Source: Skeletonema tropicum
Taxonomy: Eukaryota; Bacillariophyta; Thalassiosirophyceae; Thalassiosirales; Thalassiosiraceae
Assembly (NCBI GenBank): GCA_037178625.1
Contig: JAWZXG010000039.1
Location: forward strand, 51,628-115,627
Direction: 5' to 3'
Length of the DNA stretch: 64,000 nucleotides
Numbering within the stretch: the stretch's first letter is position 1; each line of letters starts with the position of its first letter. A program made the position numbers and the translations under genes. Below, one piece after another: positions 17,713 through 30,274 of this stretch. The notes beneath the pieces are model-generated. The model was given only the letters and a program-made list of their open reading frames with translations, was not told the origin of the DNA and searched no databases.

Positions 17713-19737
17713 CTATATTTGCTGCTCGAGTCTCAAATCATTGGTCAATTTCTCAAGCCCTACTCCTCCTTCTTTACCCATCAATACTCGAATATTTCTT
17801 TCATACAATTCTCCTGTACTTCGACGTCCTTCTGCGGCTTCCAATTGCTCCGCACGGAGAACATTAATCACGGCGTGTGGGGTCCTTCGTTGAAATGCTC
17901 CACCAGCTGCTATTTCGTCATCTTCAAGAGGAGCTGTTGGTTCTGTTGAGCTCGATGAATATTGGTTGTACCAGTTCTTTAAGCGAGGGAGAGAGTGCAT
18001 GTGTCCAAAGCCTGGCCAACTCTTGCCGTCTGGAACTACATCTAAAGGAGCAGTGTGGTGTGAGAGTATAATGGTTAGTATTGAGAAAGTTCGATTACAA
18101 TAAGATAGCAAATCTGAACCACTTACATTTGGGGTGGAAGCAAACGACTCCAATAATTTCTTCCGCCTGGATTGCACTAACACCAGCTTCCAGCATCGCA
18201 AATACCGGACCGGCCCAAAGGGCAAAGTCTTCGTCAAAACCCGGTGCAGATAAAAGGATACTACTCACTCCTTTCTTCCCTGATGGGCCAGCTGCCACCA
18301 TGTCAGAGATTGCTTCCCATGCATCTATAACGGATACAAATTATTAGGCAAGGTGATTTTGACATTAGTACCAAAAATATCAAATGCAGATGAACCAATT
18401 GCAAAGCAGTCGAGTACTGTTCTCAAATGGCAGTGCTAAACTTGCTGCGCTCGTATCCATCAAATAATTGCTCTCTTTGCAGCAAGTTAAACATAAGACT
18501 CACCAGCCATTATACCATAAATACCACCATCACCTCGACTCAAAGCATCTGAATGACGGTACATAATATTCGCAACAGGGACGCCCATATCACCAAGTCC
18601 TTGGCCACTCTTTTGACTCGATTTTGTAAAGGGACAAACACCCAATTCGACAAGCAGACGTGTCACCCATGCCTTGGTTTGTCGCTCTGTATCTGCTGCT
18701 GATGGAAGTTCATCACTGTTTGGCTGCTGTTGTGGCACTTGTTGCCCATTGTTAGTAACAGTAAATTGTATGACGGGAACATCCTCTGATCTAGAATCAA
18801 GCTGTGCAATCGCATGCATCGATGCATCTTCCTTTTGTGCATACCAATTCAATATATCACAAAGGTTTGATGCCACTGCCGACGTTGTCTCCGGCAATGC
18901 TAAATACATCTTCTTCGCATCCTCTTTATTCGATTGTTGTTGAACAATGTCAGAAGCCATTCTCCAAAATGCAGCGGCAGCTACAAAATCTTCATCTACC
19001 AAAGGAGTACTCTCTGTCACTAGTTCTGCAGAAGTAACCCAACGAAGTAATGATCCGTCGTTCACTTCCGCAGCATACCTTGCCTCTATGGATTTGCGCA
19101 GTTTGTTATTTGGATTGTCTCTGTTTGTATTATTATCAGTATTATCGGATTGAAACACTCCCTGAACTAATCCGCTCACCACACCCCATGGATTGTTCTT
19201 CCCTTCACCGCTCTCTTTGACACTTCTGTCGCCCCTTTTGGCACTACCACCTAAATTATTGACCAGTTTATTGATAATGCCCCTCTGTTGCCTGCGTGAT
19301 CGTCTCTTTTCTGACTCCGGATCATTACTTGCACTCTTATCATTCGATAGGTCAACTCTATACCGTTTAAATGTCATGGCAAAATCCAATGGACATTTTT
19401 TTTGCGATTGCGTAACTTCTGGCGGCATCTCCACCACGACAGGAGTTATTTCAGGTTGTGGTTGTTCTCTTGTTGGAGGATCATTATTATTGGTCGATGG
19501 GATGCTGTTTGTTAGAAAGAAGGAATCTGCCTTTCGTCTCCGCTTCTTTGGTGGTGATGATGATGGGCTGTTTTTGTCGGTCGCTTTGGTTGACTCTGCT
19601 CCGTATATTTTCGTGAGTTGCCGCACCGGCGGTCGTCGGTGGTGATGATGAAAGCAGCAGTGGGTAGGGCTGAGAAGTGCGATGCAGGATTGTAGCAGCA
19701 TCGCCACAATCGCCACGAGGAAGGGGAGAGCGGCCAT
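17713..19737 (-). CDS. DUF1415-family protein with N-terminal targeting segment, three exons
   Basis: Exons on the minus strand: 19737-18504, 18324-18127 and about 18041-17713, with GT-AG introns. The joined protein is about 586 residues. A hydrophobic signal-like N-terminus is followed by about 270 residues of basic, low-complexity sequence, then the conserved part. This runs from ELGVCPFTKS through DAWEAISDMV, FDEDFALWAGPVFAMLEAG, a FHP motif spanning the second splice, and a final RTPHAVINVLRAEQLEAA segment. That order (CPF, FHP, PHxxxNxLR) matches the bacterial and algal DUF1415 family, whose activity is unknown. The N-terminus may direct it to the secretory route or plastid. The MITE at 19771-19988 lies just upstream of its start. 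Confidence 0.8.
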
Positions 19738-19770
19738 GGTTGGATTTTGGGTTTTGGGTTTTATTTTGGG

Positions 19771-19988
19771 TAGGCTTTCGGGTATAAGGGGGAGCCGGGG
19801 GCGCCCCCTGAAATCGGGGTGGCTCGATTGAGCTGCAAAAAGTCCTTTTTAGCCCGATTTCGGCTAGATTTAGACCGAAATCACGGGAGAATCCTCTAAC
19901 TAGCCGTCCCCCCGGTTTCTTGGAGGGGGAAAAGGAGGGGGAATCCCCCTGAAATCTGGTAGGCCGCCCCCTCATACCCGAAAGCCTA
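19771..19988. mobile_element. hAT-type MITE, 218 bp, with 8-bp target duplication
   Basis: The ends are inverted repeats starting TAGGCTTTCGGGTAT with one mismatch in the next bases. ATTTTGGG is duplicated exactly on both sides (19763-19770 and 19989-19996). An 8-bp duplication with TAG-type ends is characteristic of hAT transposons. The interior is C/G-rich with no coding capacity. It lies in the divergent promoter between the DUF1415 gene and the EGF/multi-TM gene, 33 bp from the DUF1415 start. Confidence 0.85.
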
Positions 19989-20288
19989 ATTTTGGGTGAG
20001 TAGTGAGATGTGAGATGAGTTGAGCGGTGATCTTGCAGCTCCAGCTAAGGAGGACTCCCATCTTAGGATTCAGGGAAGGTTTGTACAGCGGAATTAGTAT
20101 AAGAAATTCCGCTAACGCTCTCCAACGCGGTGACGATGATGACATAATAAAGAAGTACATCCCGTATTGTAACCAAACCAAGCCAGGGGAAGGCTGGCTT
20201 ATTCTTGCTTCTCTCTCTCTCTCTGAGTTGCATCATCGCTACCTCTCTCTCTCATAAAATCTTTCAAAACGAGTTCAATTCGAGTTTT

Positions 20289-22714
20289 ATGCCTCGAGAG
20301 GGCAGTAGCGAAACGTCCACATCCATCATGACAGAAGAGCGAGATACTGAAGCTGGATTTGCAGCTCCCCAGTCTATTGCAACGGGCAGGCTTTCTGAGA
20401 AGTCGGGGCTTTTCCTTCGCCCGAACGCAGCTGCAGCGGCAGGAGGGAAAGGAGATGCATGGAACGAAGATCCTACCTCAAAGATGGCCTCCGCAGCCAC
20501 TGCCGTGGCTCTGGACGACGATGATGACGAAAAAGAGGATGACAACGATCCCATCACCCTACCAGAGTCCACTCACACCTTTCTCTTCACCGAGCCCGTC
20601 AACTCTACTTCATTCTGCTGGGCCTTCATCATCGCCGCAATGTCCATTTTCTGCTTAATACTCGCCCTCCTAGACAACCCATGGGGCGATTTCAAAAATG
20701 TCCTCCCGGCCAATGTAAAGACAACCGTCAAAGTTGCTCAATACTGCTCCGTCTTCATTGCATTGTTAATGGAAGAGGAGATCCCAACAGCGTTGTATTT
20801 ACTGAGGAGAATGCCAAAGAAGTACTTTAATAGCAAATTCCCAGAGTTGAAGTATAGCAAGTTTGTGTGTTCGTGTGTCCTTCGTGTTGTTAGTGGGTAT
20901 TTGTTTTTGCTCAATGTGCTACTGATTCTGGTGCAGGCGAGTGACGTCCTTGACATATTCTACGATGTGTTGGCACTCCAATTCCTACAACAACTCGATG
21001 ATATCGCGTTCAGTCTATCCCGTATGAGTGTCCTGTCGAAGGGTATGAAAGATGCGACGAACTCCAAATACTTTCAGATTGAGTTTCACAAGTCGAAATT
21101 TGGACGGGGTAGGAAATTGAGTATCTTTCTGAAGGGTTTGTATTTCTTTAATTTGTTTGGATTGTTGGCGGCTTTGATCGTTGTCACTCAAAGACAAGAA
21201 GCGGGATTTTATACATGCAATTCGATTACGGTCAAAATGCCGGATAAGTTGTGGGAGGATTGCATCGTTAACTGGCCTGATGGTGGGTTTGAGGAGGGGA
21301 TGATCCTTAATTATCCATACTTCAATGGAGTGTTCCGACAAGTAGAAGAAAGACATGATAGGAGACCAGTGTACGTTGAGCAGAAAAAGTTTGATGGTAC
21401 TCCCTTTGATACGGAATCTCCAGCGGAAGGATTCAGGGTCAAGTCGGGTGCAAAATTCATGTATTGTGAGAGCTTGAAGGCATGGGTTTTCACCCATGAA
21501 TATATCCGCAAGTCAAAACATGATGATCCTAATTGTCCATGGTTACTTCGCAGCGAGGAGACCGATGTATACGATATTGAGGAGTTTGAAGGTTCTTGGC
21601 AGATATGGGTAAGTCACTTACTTTCTTGGATGTTATGTTGCATTGTTGTGAGATCGTTGCGCTCAAATACTCACAAAACTCTTCGTTTCAGGCTGGTGTC
21701 ATCAGCGATACCAAGGTTGGGATCACTTGCAATGAGTGCAATGATGACGCTGATTGTAACTTGAATGGAGAGTGTCAGAGTGACGGCGCTTGCAAGTGTT
21801 ATGACGATGTCGATGGTATCTCCTTCTTAGGATCGCACTGTGAAGTTAGACTGAAAGATCAATGTAGGACTATTGTCGGTGGTAAGTAGAGATATCGTTA
21901 CCTTTTCCGCTTGTGTCTCACTTTGCTGAGCTAAAGCCTTAATCACCACACTCTTGTCTTGTAGAAGCAAATAATGAAACTTTTACTGTTATAGAGGAAC
22001 CATCGGCAAGTTCACAGGCTGTGATGCAAGAATACAACAGGCCGATATATCTATACACGGGAGGTGTTCCAGGTTTGGATCCGAATGATTTGATGTTGTT
22101 GCTCTACTCCGGAAACAGGTAAGTACGAATTTCATTCAGCAACGCATCTATTGATAAAATGTTGGAGCTCGTGGTGTCTGTGTGTTTAGACTTTGTTGGT
22201 GAATTCGATTTCATCTGGGTAACTCATTTTGTTCTCTACTTCTCTGCAGATGGTTTGGAACCTACTATCAAGGCGGTCAATACATTTTGGATGAAGGGTA
22301 TGAACATATTGCATCCTTTGCCTTTTCTAACTATCAGTAAGTCACTTTCCTGAATATTTGTTGAATCATCTCGTCGGCCCTGGATCTCTCTCACCCTGGG
22401 CCCGGCCACCTCTCTCATCTAGTTCCTTCTGGGACAAAGCGTACAAAACGGATACTGTCTTCGTGAGTGATGTAAGTACTGCAGACACTCCAGTCGGCGT
22501 GGATTTCCACTGGGTCGTAGAAAGAGGCGAGCAGTTTGGACCTTTCGGATTCTTGTATCCATTGAATAACGTGACTGGGAGAGGGTACTTTCGCTGCAGC
22601 GACCCGAAGTCAAATTCCACTTCAACATCAAATGCAGGTAGACAGTTAGTGAATGAAGGAGGCTTCTTTGAGAAGTATCCGCACCTTCTCGGGCGCAACA
22701 TGAAGAAACCGTAA
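20289..22714 (+). CDS. Multi-membrane protein with EGF-like segment, five exons
   Basis: Exons are 20289-21608, 21692-21881, 21965-22118, 22250-22336 and 22423-22714; all joins keep frame and use GT-AG. The N-terminus is cytosol-like and acidic. Hydrophobic helices follow at about residues 110-135 and 145-165, at 210-235 (VVSGYLFLLNVLLILVQ) and near 290 (FNLFGLLAALIVV). A long, probably extracellular region contains a Cys-rich EGF-like segment in exon 2 (CNECNDDADCNLNGEC then CKCYDD). The last exons carry conserved aromatic motifs. This resembles an uncharacterised, diatom-expanded family; no enzymatic motif was seen. An in-frame ATG-less extension and an upstream ORF from 20205 leave the start somewhat open. 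Its 3' end lies 31 bp from the convergent ATPase gene. Confidence 0.72.
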
Positions 22715-22745
22715 TTGAAGAGTCGAAGTAAAAGCATAGAAGTTA

Positions 22746-25700
22746 TTAGGGATGTGTTATCTCATTCATCTGTCTGATGCAGAAGTCACGCTTCATCGAA
22801 CTTTCCCACTCGTCGTAGCATAGCTTTGCTTGGTGGAAGAAGTTCATCGCATGCTCAAGCTTATCATTCCTCTTACATACAATGAAATGCCGCGTATTCA
22901 CATGCCAGGCCTTGCTCATGTACAAACTTCGAAGCACGCGCTGCCATGATAGCAGCCCCGTAAGCGGCTTCAGCTTCGTCGATCTTACCTTCGTAGGAGT
23001 GCATCTCTGCTTGTACCAAAAATTTCTTATTTCTGTAGTTCCATTTTGACAATTCTTCTGCTTCTCTCAAAATTGTGAGTGCATCCTTTGATATTTGCCT
23101 GAGCTTCGCCGTCTTGATTAGTTGGCCCTTTCTTGATAGTTTAAATGAGTTCAAGCAATAATAAAATATCGCTAATAAACGCTGATGCCCACCACCCTGT
23201 CTCATTTCCAGCAACTTCTCAAAGTAGTGATGACATCGTTCGTTATGACCCAGCCAAAATGATTGATAAGCTTGATAGTAATTTGATAGAATTGTACGCC
23301 GAAGACCGTAGACTTGTTCAGTCGCCTCTCTCCTCTCCCCTTCATCAATAGCGACACCAGTATTGATCCCCATCAGAGTCAAAATTGTTTGCCTGTAGGT
23401 CGAGAGGTATGCTTTCGATACAGTATTGCGATGGTGCCCTACAATCGACAGATACCCATCAGTCTCACGAAGAAGGTCTGAAAGTCTTTTGCCTCCAATA
23501 ATAGACAATCTAATGTGTTGGTCTGCGTTGAAGAAGGCGGATAGAGTTTCTCCATTGGCAATGCCGAGTTCAAACCCCTTGGCAGCACTCTCGGCAACTT
23601 TTTGAACTGGAGAGCAATATTGCTGAACATAGCTGTAAACATGGACCACATTTGACTTTACTTCCGAGTATTCAAAATGTTCATCCAGCATTGATATGGC
23701 TAACTTGCCAATTTTACAACTGAATCGCACAGAAGATAATGAGGGAGCATCGGCACAACGACCGAAAGCAAACTGGATGAAGCCCACTAATGAATGTTTA
23801 CACAAACCATTCTCCAGGGTAAGCTTCGCAATTCGGAGAGAAATAAAAGGCGTCACCTATAAAAATAACAAATGTTAGCTGACATACCAAACTACAATAC
23901 ATTCCAATGATCTTGGAGAAGAAGACAGCACTCACCTCAGGTCTCTTGAACCAGGTAATCTGTGCCATAAAGGCGAGAAACTTAACAACAGTCTGCATGG
24001 ATTTATCCATCTCGTTCATTGCAAGCAATCTATCTTTGGACAGATCACTCAAGAGCGTGGTGGTTTCATGTATAAACTTTTTGCTTTGCTCTGGTGTAAC
24101 GTAGTCCGGAATTTCTTCGCCAAGTTGAGTCAAGACATCTAGACAAGTCGCATAAGCTTCCTCTCCACGTTCCTGCGAATGATGGATGAACGCAACAAGG
24201 GAGTACGCATCGAGTTTATCCTCAATGCAAGTCGCTTCTTTTAGAATAATATTGAGCACAGCTTGCGATTTGTCAGTGTCGCCAGTTGAATATGCTGCCT
24301 TTGCTGAAGCAATATTTAGTTGAAGGCTGAGTTCATAGTTGCTTTCCCAGTGGTCAGCAGGAAGCATTTGTGATGCTAGGCTGAAGTAGTAGGATGCTGT
24401 TTCGTAATCAGATCTGTTCATTGCAATTATACCTGCTTTGTAATTCAAAGACGACACTTCAATACACACGGAACTGCTGCTTTGCTTCAGTGAAACAAGA
24501 TTTCGATTTAGCTGACAAACAATTGTGAGAACAGTAGCATCATCAAGGTCATCTCCCTTCGAGGCGTTTATCAACGCCATCCCTAGCTTGCTGTGAAATC
24601 TAGAAGATATTATCAAATGTATGTAAATGATGAGCTGCACTTGAATTCATCTTCAACAAACATGATACACATCCTAATAAACTCACTCATGTTTTTCACC
24701 GTCGGGGACCAGACTGTACGCCGCTTCTCTGACCTTGTCATGAGCAAATAAGTAACAGGGTGGTTCTCCTGTCATTGAGATAAATCCACTTGATCGTGCG
24801 TCTTCTATTCCAACCATAATACCAGCATACTGATTCGTGGAGTTAAGATAAGTGATGATGTTTTCATTGACTTTTATGCCAAAGCAGGATAGAACTTTCA
24901 GAACCGTCTGCACTTCACTTGTCAGCCCATTCATCTTGCTCGATAGGAGATACAGGACGTTATCAGTGGTGTTCTCTAACTCAATTTTTTCTTCATCCCA
25001 CTCCCATGAACCTTGGCGTAGACTGTGGCGAAGTAGGCCGCGATCGACTAATGAGCGCAAAAATTCTATGCAAAAGAATGGATCTGAAAGAGGAGAAGCA
25101 CGAGTGAGTCATAGTTGCATCATACACAAATCTTTGCATCATCAACCATGACTTACTGCCTTGAGTCTTCTCATGTATGATCATGGATAAGCGCCACGTA
25201 GTTCGTGGAAAGGCGCATAGCGCGTCAGATATAAGTGTGTTAACATCTTCAATCTTCATACCATCTAGAAGCAGCTTCTGTGTTGATACATTGCTCGTTT
25301 CCAGGTCTTTCATGAGACCAAAGATGGCATGTTCTGGTGATACCTCATTACTTCTGTAGCTACCGACGAAGAAGCAGCGTGCATCAGTCTTATCAGAGAG
25401 AATATCATGGATAACACCCAATACTGCGCTGTCAGACCACTTTGATGTGCAGAGGAATGGATTAAGTGAGCGAGAGCAGGGTATTATCATACATGAAAAA
25501 ATTTGACCAGTGGAAAAAAGTCACTCACCTGTAAATCATCCAGAAATAACATGACTGGATTTGATTTGCTTGATACCACTCTCATGAATTGACGCAGGAT
25601 GAAGCAGACGCTTTGAAAGTTCATTCGATTCCCACCCTGTTCTCGCGCTTCCTTCATTTGCCCTTGTGGGATAAGGCTGTACACATTTGGAAGCAGCCTT

Positions 25701-26878
25701 CCCAGCATCGTCAAATCTGAACCAACAGATTCAGTGAGTTGACTGACAATGATTTGCAGCTCCTGTGGAGATTTTTTCTCACGGATCAATGAGCATAGGC
25801 CATTCAGTGCAGAAATCAGTTCTAACAGAGGCCTCCCCTTAACTTGATCAAACTTGAGCTTGATTACATAACCTCCTGAAATCTCAACAAGGTTCATCAC
25901 AGTCTCTACAAGTCGAGTCTTCCCCGAACCCGAGAAGCCCCCAATGAAGAACGCCTCGTTACCAACCGCAGAGACACGGTTGAATGCATCAGATAGTAGC
26001 GACACTTCCTTCTCTCGGCCGTACAATCTATTCTGACGAAACTGAAGTTGTGCACTTCCCCCACACTCCAATTGTTTGCGTTTAAACAAGAACCTGCTGG
26101 GTTCATGCAGCAGGAGACGCAAGTCATCACATGCCTCTTTCATAGATGAACAAATATTTTGTGGGTTGAGTGGTTTATCACATTTGTTCTCGACCAAGTT
26201 TTGAACTAGCATGATGATGCTTTGTGGGATACTAATATCCTGCAGCACAGAATACGTTGTAACTGTGGCCTTCTTTTTCGCTGGCTCCTTGGCTTCGTCG
26301 CAGTCATCACCCAACTGCTCGCCGCTCTTTTGAGTCGGATTGCCCCCCAGCTGAGATTCTTTTGGAATTGGATCCAAATTAGAGTATAGTTGATACAGCA
26401 ATACGCCAAATGTGTGGCAAATAATCCTTTCATCGATTTGCTCAAATGAAGCTGACGAGCTGCTTTCGGGTAACTGTGAGGGTGAAATGCTCACCTCCAA
26501 AAAAGTTCCAGTGCCTCCTTCCTCGCCTTCCTTTAATACATTATTCACAAATGACGGCTCAGTTATGGTCAAAGACAGCCCCTCTGAAATCATATCAACT
26601 CCTGAAATATCCGCCAATGATGATGAGGTAGAATCAGAATCAGCATGTCGTTGCTTCGTTCGGATCACAAAATTATCGAGACTAATTTTTGCAGCCGATA
26701 ATGGAGCGGACGTAATTGCTCGTCGCAGCAATTGTGCCACTGCGTAGGCAACTGTCGTTTTTCTGACGATGGATAGTTGCAACCCATTTTGCTGCTCTGG
26801 GATCTGCTTTTGTATCTCGGCATGTAGCCATGTTTGTAGCGGCACGGCCTCGTCCAGGTCAGGCTGATTAGGATTCAT
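22746..26878 (-). CDS. STAND-like AAA ATPase with degenerate kinase lobe and TPR-like C-terminus, five exons
   Basis: Minus-strand exons: 26878-25529, 25439-25157, 25083-24687, 24599-23936 and 23856-22746, all GT-AG. The N-terminal about 250 residues include a kinase alpha-F-like ICHTFGVLLYQLYS but no visible catalytic loop, suggesting a degenerate kinase lobe. Next comes LYGREKEV, a P-loop GGFSGSGKT and a Walker B-like LFLDDLQ ending exon 1. Exon 3 begins NPFF, typical of AAA_16 ATPases of the COG3899 kind. The rest is helical, TPR-like repeats. Such proteins act as signal-responsive NTPase switches. In the last exon the frame stops at 22873 after EYAAFHCM, while the neighbouring frame carries on the TPR (KRNDKLEHAMNFF) to a stop at 22746. 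One extra base near 22880 would explain this. Start MNPNQ at 26878 is the first in-frame ATG. Confidence 0.8.
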
Positions 26879-28560
26879 CGTACGATAAGTAGTACTTGTG
26901 GCTGGTGAAAGGAGGTACGATAGGAAAAAATAAAAAATGAAACAATGAAATTTCAAAAATCACGGGGTTACGCCACTTAATCTCGACTAAATTAGAAAAA
27001 TATTGAGACACCTACCTGACTTCGAAAAGTTCCGTCACCCCACGCAAAAATCACACACAATGGCACAAACTTCAAAAAAATCCTCAACCATAGACACTAT
27101 ACAGCGGAGAACATCTCCTACCATTACACCAGTACATGGCAAACCCTCCGCGTTTTTTTACAGTAGCTTCATCATATACCACCCGACCCCTGCGCAGAAA
27201 ACGCGGAGCATTGGTTACGATGTATTCCTTCAATAAAAAGTTTCGTGCGCGAAGTTTCCTAATGAAACATTGCCGTTCATGTCGGAGGGAGAGTCATGCC
27301 GGTGCATAACCCATGGAGACTTAAAGCATGATCCTTGCAGCCCACCAATCGAGTGTATATATCCATAGGGAGGCGTGGGTGTCTTAGTGTACCGATGTTT
27401 CGGCCGGTAACACCATCCTCAACGTCGTAACTCGATGTCCATCAATGGTTCATTTTTATCTTTGGCCCTACTGCAATAAGGAGTGACAATAACACCAATG
27501 AAGGCAACCAACACTCTCCATCGACTCTAATATGGTGATAGACGATTAATTGACCCTTGGAGTGGAATGGAAGCTCTTATGACATCATTTTGATGATACA
27601 AAAAATGTACATGTTTTTCGTCTCTGTCGAACGCAACAACTAACCGAAAGCTAATGGAAACGGGATGCATATCGATCAAACAAGCATCAGCTTATTATTA
27701 TTATGATAGTAAACATCCTTGGGAGCGATAATAACAATGAGTTCTGAGGAAATACTTGTTTGTTCAGTAAAACTCATTGCATATTTAGCCTACATCAAAA
27801 CCAACATACATAACACTGTCTCCCATGTGTTATAATCACTATAAAGCATCATCCACTTGTCGAAGTATTCGAATATACGCATACGATCAATTGGTATATA
27901 AATTACCACTCATTTGATGTTATCGGTCCTTCACGATGTTGATTTCAGCATTGCGTTTAAGGAGCAAATAATAGATTCTGTCTAACTTGTGAAATGTGGT
28001 TGATTATCAATTAGATAATGGGTTTGGACTACCCAAGGATAAATAGACGCCCAATGTATATATAACATTGATTTGGTGAAAGGATATCCTCTCTTTTGTA
28101 ACATATCATTGCCGAAACGTCCATAGGAGGGGTGAATGGAGGTGAAAGTGGTAAATTTTATGCCGTCGATGGCGACGTTATTTTATTCATTTACGGTGGA
28201 TCGACTGAGTTTTCCTGGCTTGGGCGCGTATAAGATGATTTATGCGACTGATCAAGCCGAGTATTCTAGGCGTATTCAATATGCACGCTTAACTGTGGCC
28301 ACAGGAGTGGAGGACATCATGGTGACGGTGTAAAAGGTGTGGTGGATGATGGATTTTTTGCGTTTCTCGTTCCATCTCAAAATTACGCGGGAAGGCCAAA
28401 CGTAACCCCGTGAAAAGTATGCCTGGGTTCGCAGCGGGCGAGAGTACGTAAAAGCGAGATGGGATGGTTCGCTTCGTAGTTCGCAGCATATCACACTTAT
28501 TGGACTATTCCTACGTTGATACTCCAACTTTTGAACTGAAGGGGGACGGAGGCTTACATA
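26879..28560. other. Intergenic, no gene recognised
   Basis: This is AT-rich sequence upstream of the ATPase gene. The longest frames (for example 28136-28333, 65 codons) have no recognisable motif. I see no RNA gene or clear repeat here. Confidence 0.4.
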
Positions 28561-28564
28561 ATTA

Positions 28565-28663
28565 AAATTAACGGAAATCTAAAAGTACGTCATGGTTGGC
28601 CCTCCAGGGGCGAAATTATCTACAATTATCTAGAGCAATGTCACAAGTTACTACCCTTCGAGT
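28565..28663. repeat. 99-bp dispersed repeat, copy 1
   Basis: Nearly identical (one difference noticed) to 28932-29030, in direct orientation. It contains AGTACGTCATGGTTGGCCCT. A more diverged relative lies near 56210-56250 (AGTACGTC, GGGCCCTC, GGCGA). This suggests part of an interspersed element. Confidence 0.75.
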
Positions 28664-28867
28664 GTGCACCCGTGAATGAGCTCTCTAGCGTACATAGGAG
28701 TACATACTTATTCCTCTTGGTGGGGTGGATGAAATTACCAGTATCGAGATCGTAGATATCTGTAACTCTAATCTAGGGGTTAATGTATCTCTCAAGAGTC
28801 CTCGCTTCCTTTCTTCTGTGTTGTGTTGCCTACGATGTATATCTAAATAATGAGAGGAGCTAAGTCG

Positions 28868-28899
28868 TTCGGTCGGTCGGTCGGTCGGTCGGTCGGTCG
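28868..28899. repeat. GGTC tetranucleotide microsatellite
   Basis: About seven consecutive GGTC units lie between the two 99-bp repeat copies. Confidence 0.9.
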
Positions 28900-28931
28900 T
28901 TCTGTCCGGGCCCTTTGGCGTGTCCTTTGAA

Positions 28932-29030
28932 ATTAACGGAAATCTTAAAGTACGTCATGGTTGGCCCTCCAGGGGCGAAATTATCTACAATTATCTAGAG
29001 CAATGTCACAAGTTACTACCCTTCGAGTGT
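28932..29030. repeat. 99-bp dispersed repeat, copy 2
   Basis: Direct repeat of 28565-28663. It is followed within 130 bp by the tRNA-like block at 29163-29240, so the pair may be the body of a SINE-like element read on the minus strand. Confidence 0.75.
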
Positions 29031-29162
29031 AATTAAGCAAATAACCAACAGTTTTTCCATCACCCCGGAATTAGCAAAGAGGCAGTGATATGAAATTCCA
29101 AACCAAGTAATGGTCTTTTTTCCCAGATCGCACTCCGAGCTGCGACACCTCAAACAGCCAGG

Positions 29163-29240
29163 ATTTGGCACGGGGGAGACTCGAACCCAAGACCCCGAAC
29201 CAGAAGAGAGGCGGTGATACCACTACACCACACCACCCCT
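29163..29240 (-). repeat. tRNA-like sequence, probable SINE head or tRNA pseudogene
   Basis: On the minus strand it contains TGGTGTAGTGG, a perfect match to the pol III A-box pattern, and 43 bases later GGTTCGAGTCT, one base off the B box. The expected T-stem does not pair well, so it is unlikely to be a working tRNA. The remaining sequence to 30274 shows no gene I can support. Confidence 0.5.
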
Positions 29241-30274
29241 TTTGGCGTGTCCTTTGGCCTTCACGGGCATTTTCGATCGACTCTTTCTTTGATTGGCTTG
29301 ATTTGACCCCTTGCCCCCCCCCGTTTACTAACTGGAAAACAAAATTTGATATTGTGTGTAACTTAGCACAGAGTTCTGGGGTCGATCTTGAAACCCTCAA
29401 CAATATCAGAAATGAACATGATACTCTTACATTGTACAACAAGGCTCTCACTTCTAACGTCAATTACATCACCACTTTCACCAACATTAAGAAGGAATCC
29501 GAGAGTGGGTACTAACTCTGCCAAATCATACTAACAGTCCTGTAGAATATTATTTCACCAAATGATTTACATCCCGCTCTAATTTCTTCCTACCTGTCTT
29601 CAATCGTTTCCACACGTTCACATTAAACCTCTTCATAGATAATCCCTCTCACATAAATCAATATTCTCCCAACCGTGTCTCAGTAATCACTACACAGCAT
29701 TCGTAGAAGGCAATGTACAACCTTTATTACATAATTATTAAAGTGTTACATAACGTACTATTTGAATACTGCTATGTATAATATAAGTAGACACACAATC
29801 AATATCGTAGTAGATAGCCGGTGCCTCCTCTCTTATTTAGAAAACCCGCGCAGCGGCTAGACGAGCGTCAGCGAGGCTAGTAGACTTAAAAGGCTGGAAA
29901 TATCCTAAGGAATCATCGCGTCCTTAAACACCCATTTGATCATCTTTTCACATTGGGCTATGGAACTGTCTTAGAATGATATTCGACTTCTCCGCTACGA
30001 TGCACTGTATCTTGCTCTTTTGCTGTTATGCATACACCTATTCTGATAGCGGACCATTTCAACTCAAACCATATGGCTTCGTTGGCCTTGGATCTCTCTT
30101 TTGGGTTTTGGCTAGCGGACCAGCCGAAGTACTATGCCTTTCAAAAGAGGCGTATGAAGAAGTTAAGATATAAGAAGATAAAATGTAATGTAGTTAAGGT
30201 TCAGCTTGAAAAACGGACGATTGAAAATTGCAAAAACTAGTTCGAAGTTGTTAAGAAGTTACTTTATTTATCCC
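29241..30274. other. Intergenic, no gene recognised
   Basis: Short frames occur (for example 29976-30173) but none has a motif or gene-like context. It forms the 3' flank of the PDZ-protein gene. Confidence 0.35.

Noticed and set aside
28136..28333. 65-codon plus-strand frame in the repeat-rich gap
   Set aside because: No motif, no supporting context and low codon structure.
28868..28899. CRISPR-like array
   Set aside because: A simple GGTC microsatellite with no spacers; no CRISPR array was seen anywhere in the window.
29163..29240. Functional tRNA on the minus strand
   Set aside because: A and B boxes are present but the T-stem does not pair and no convincing anticodon arm forms.
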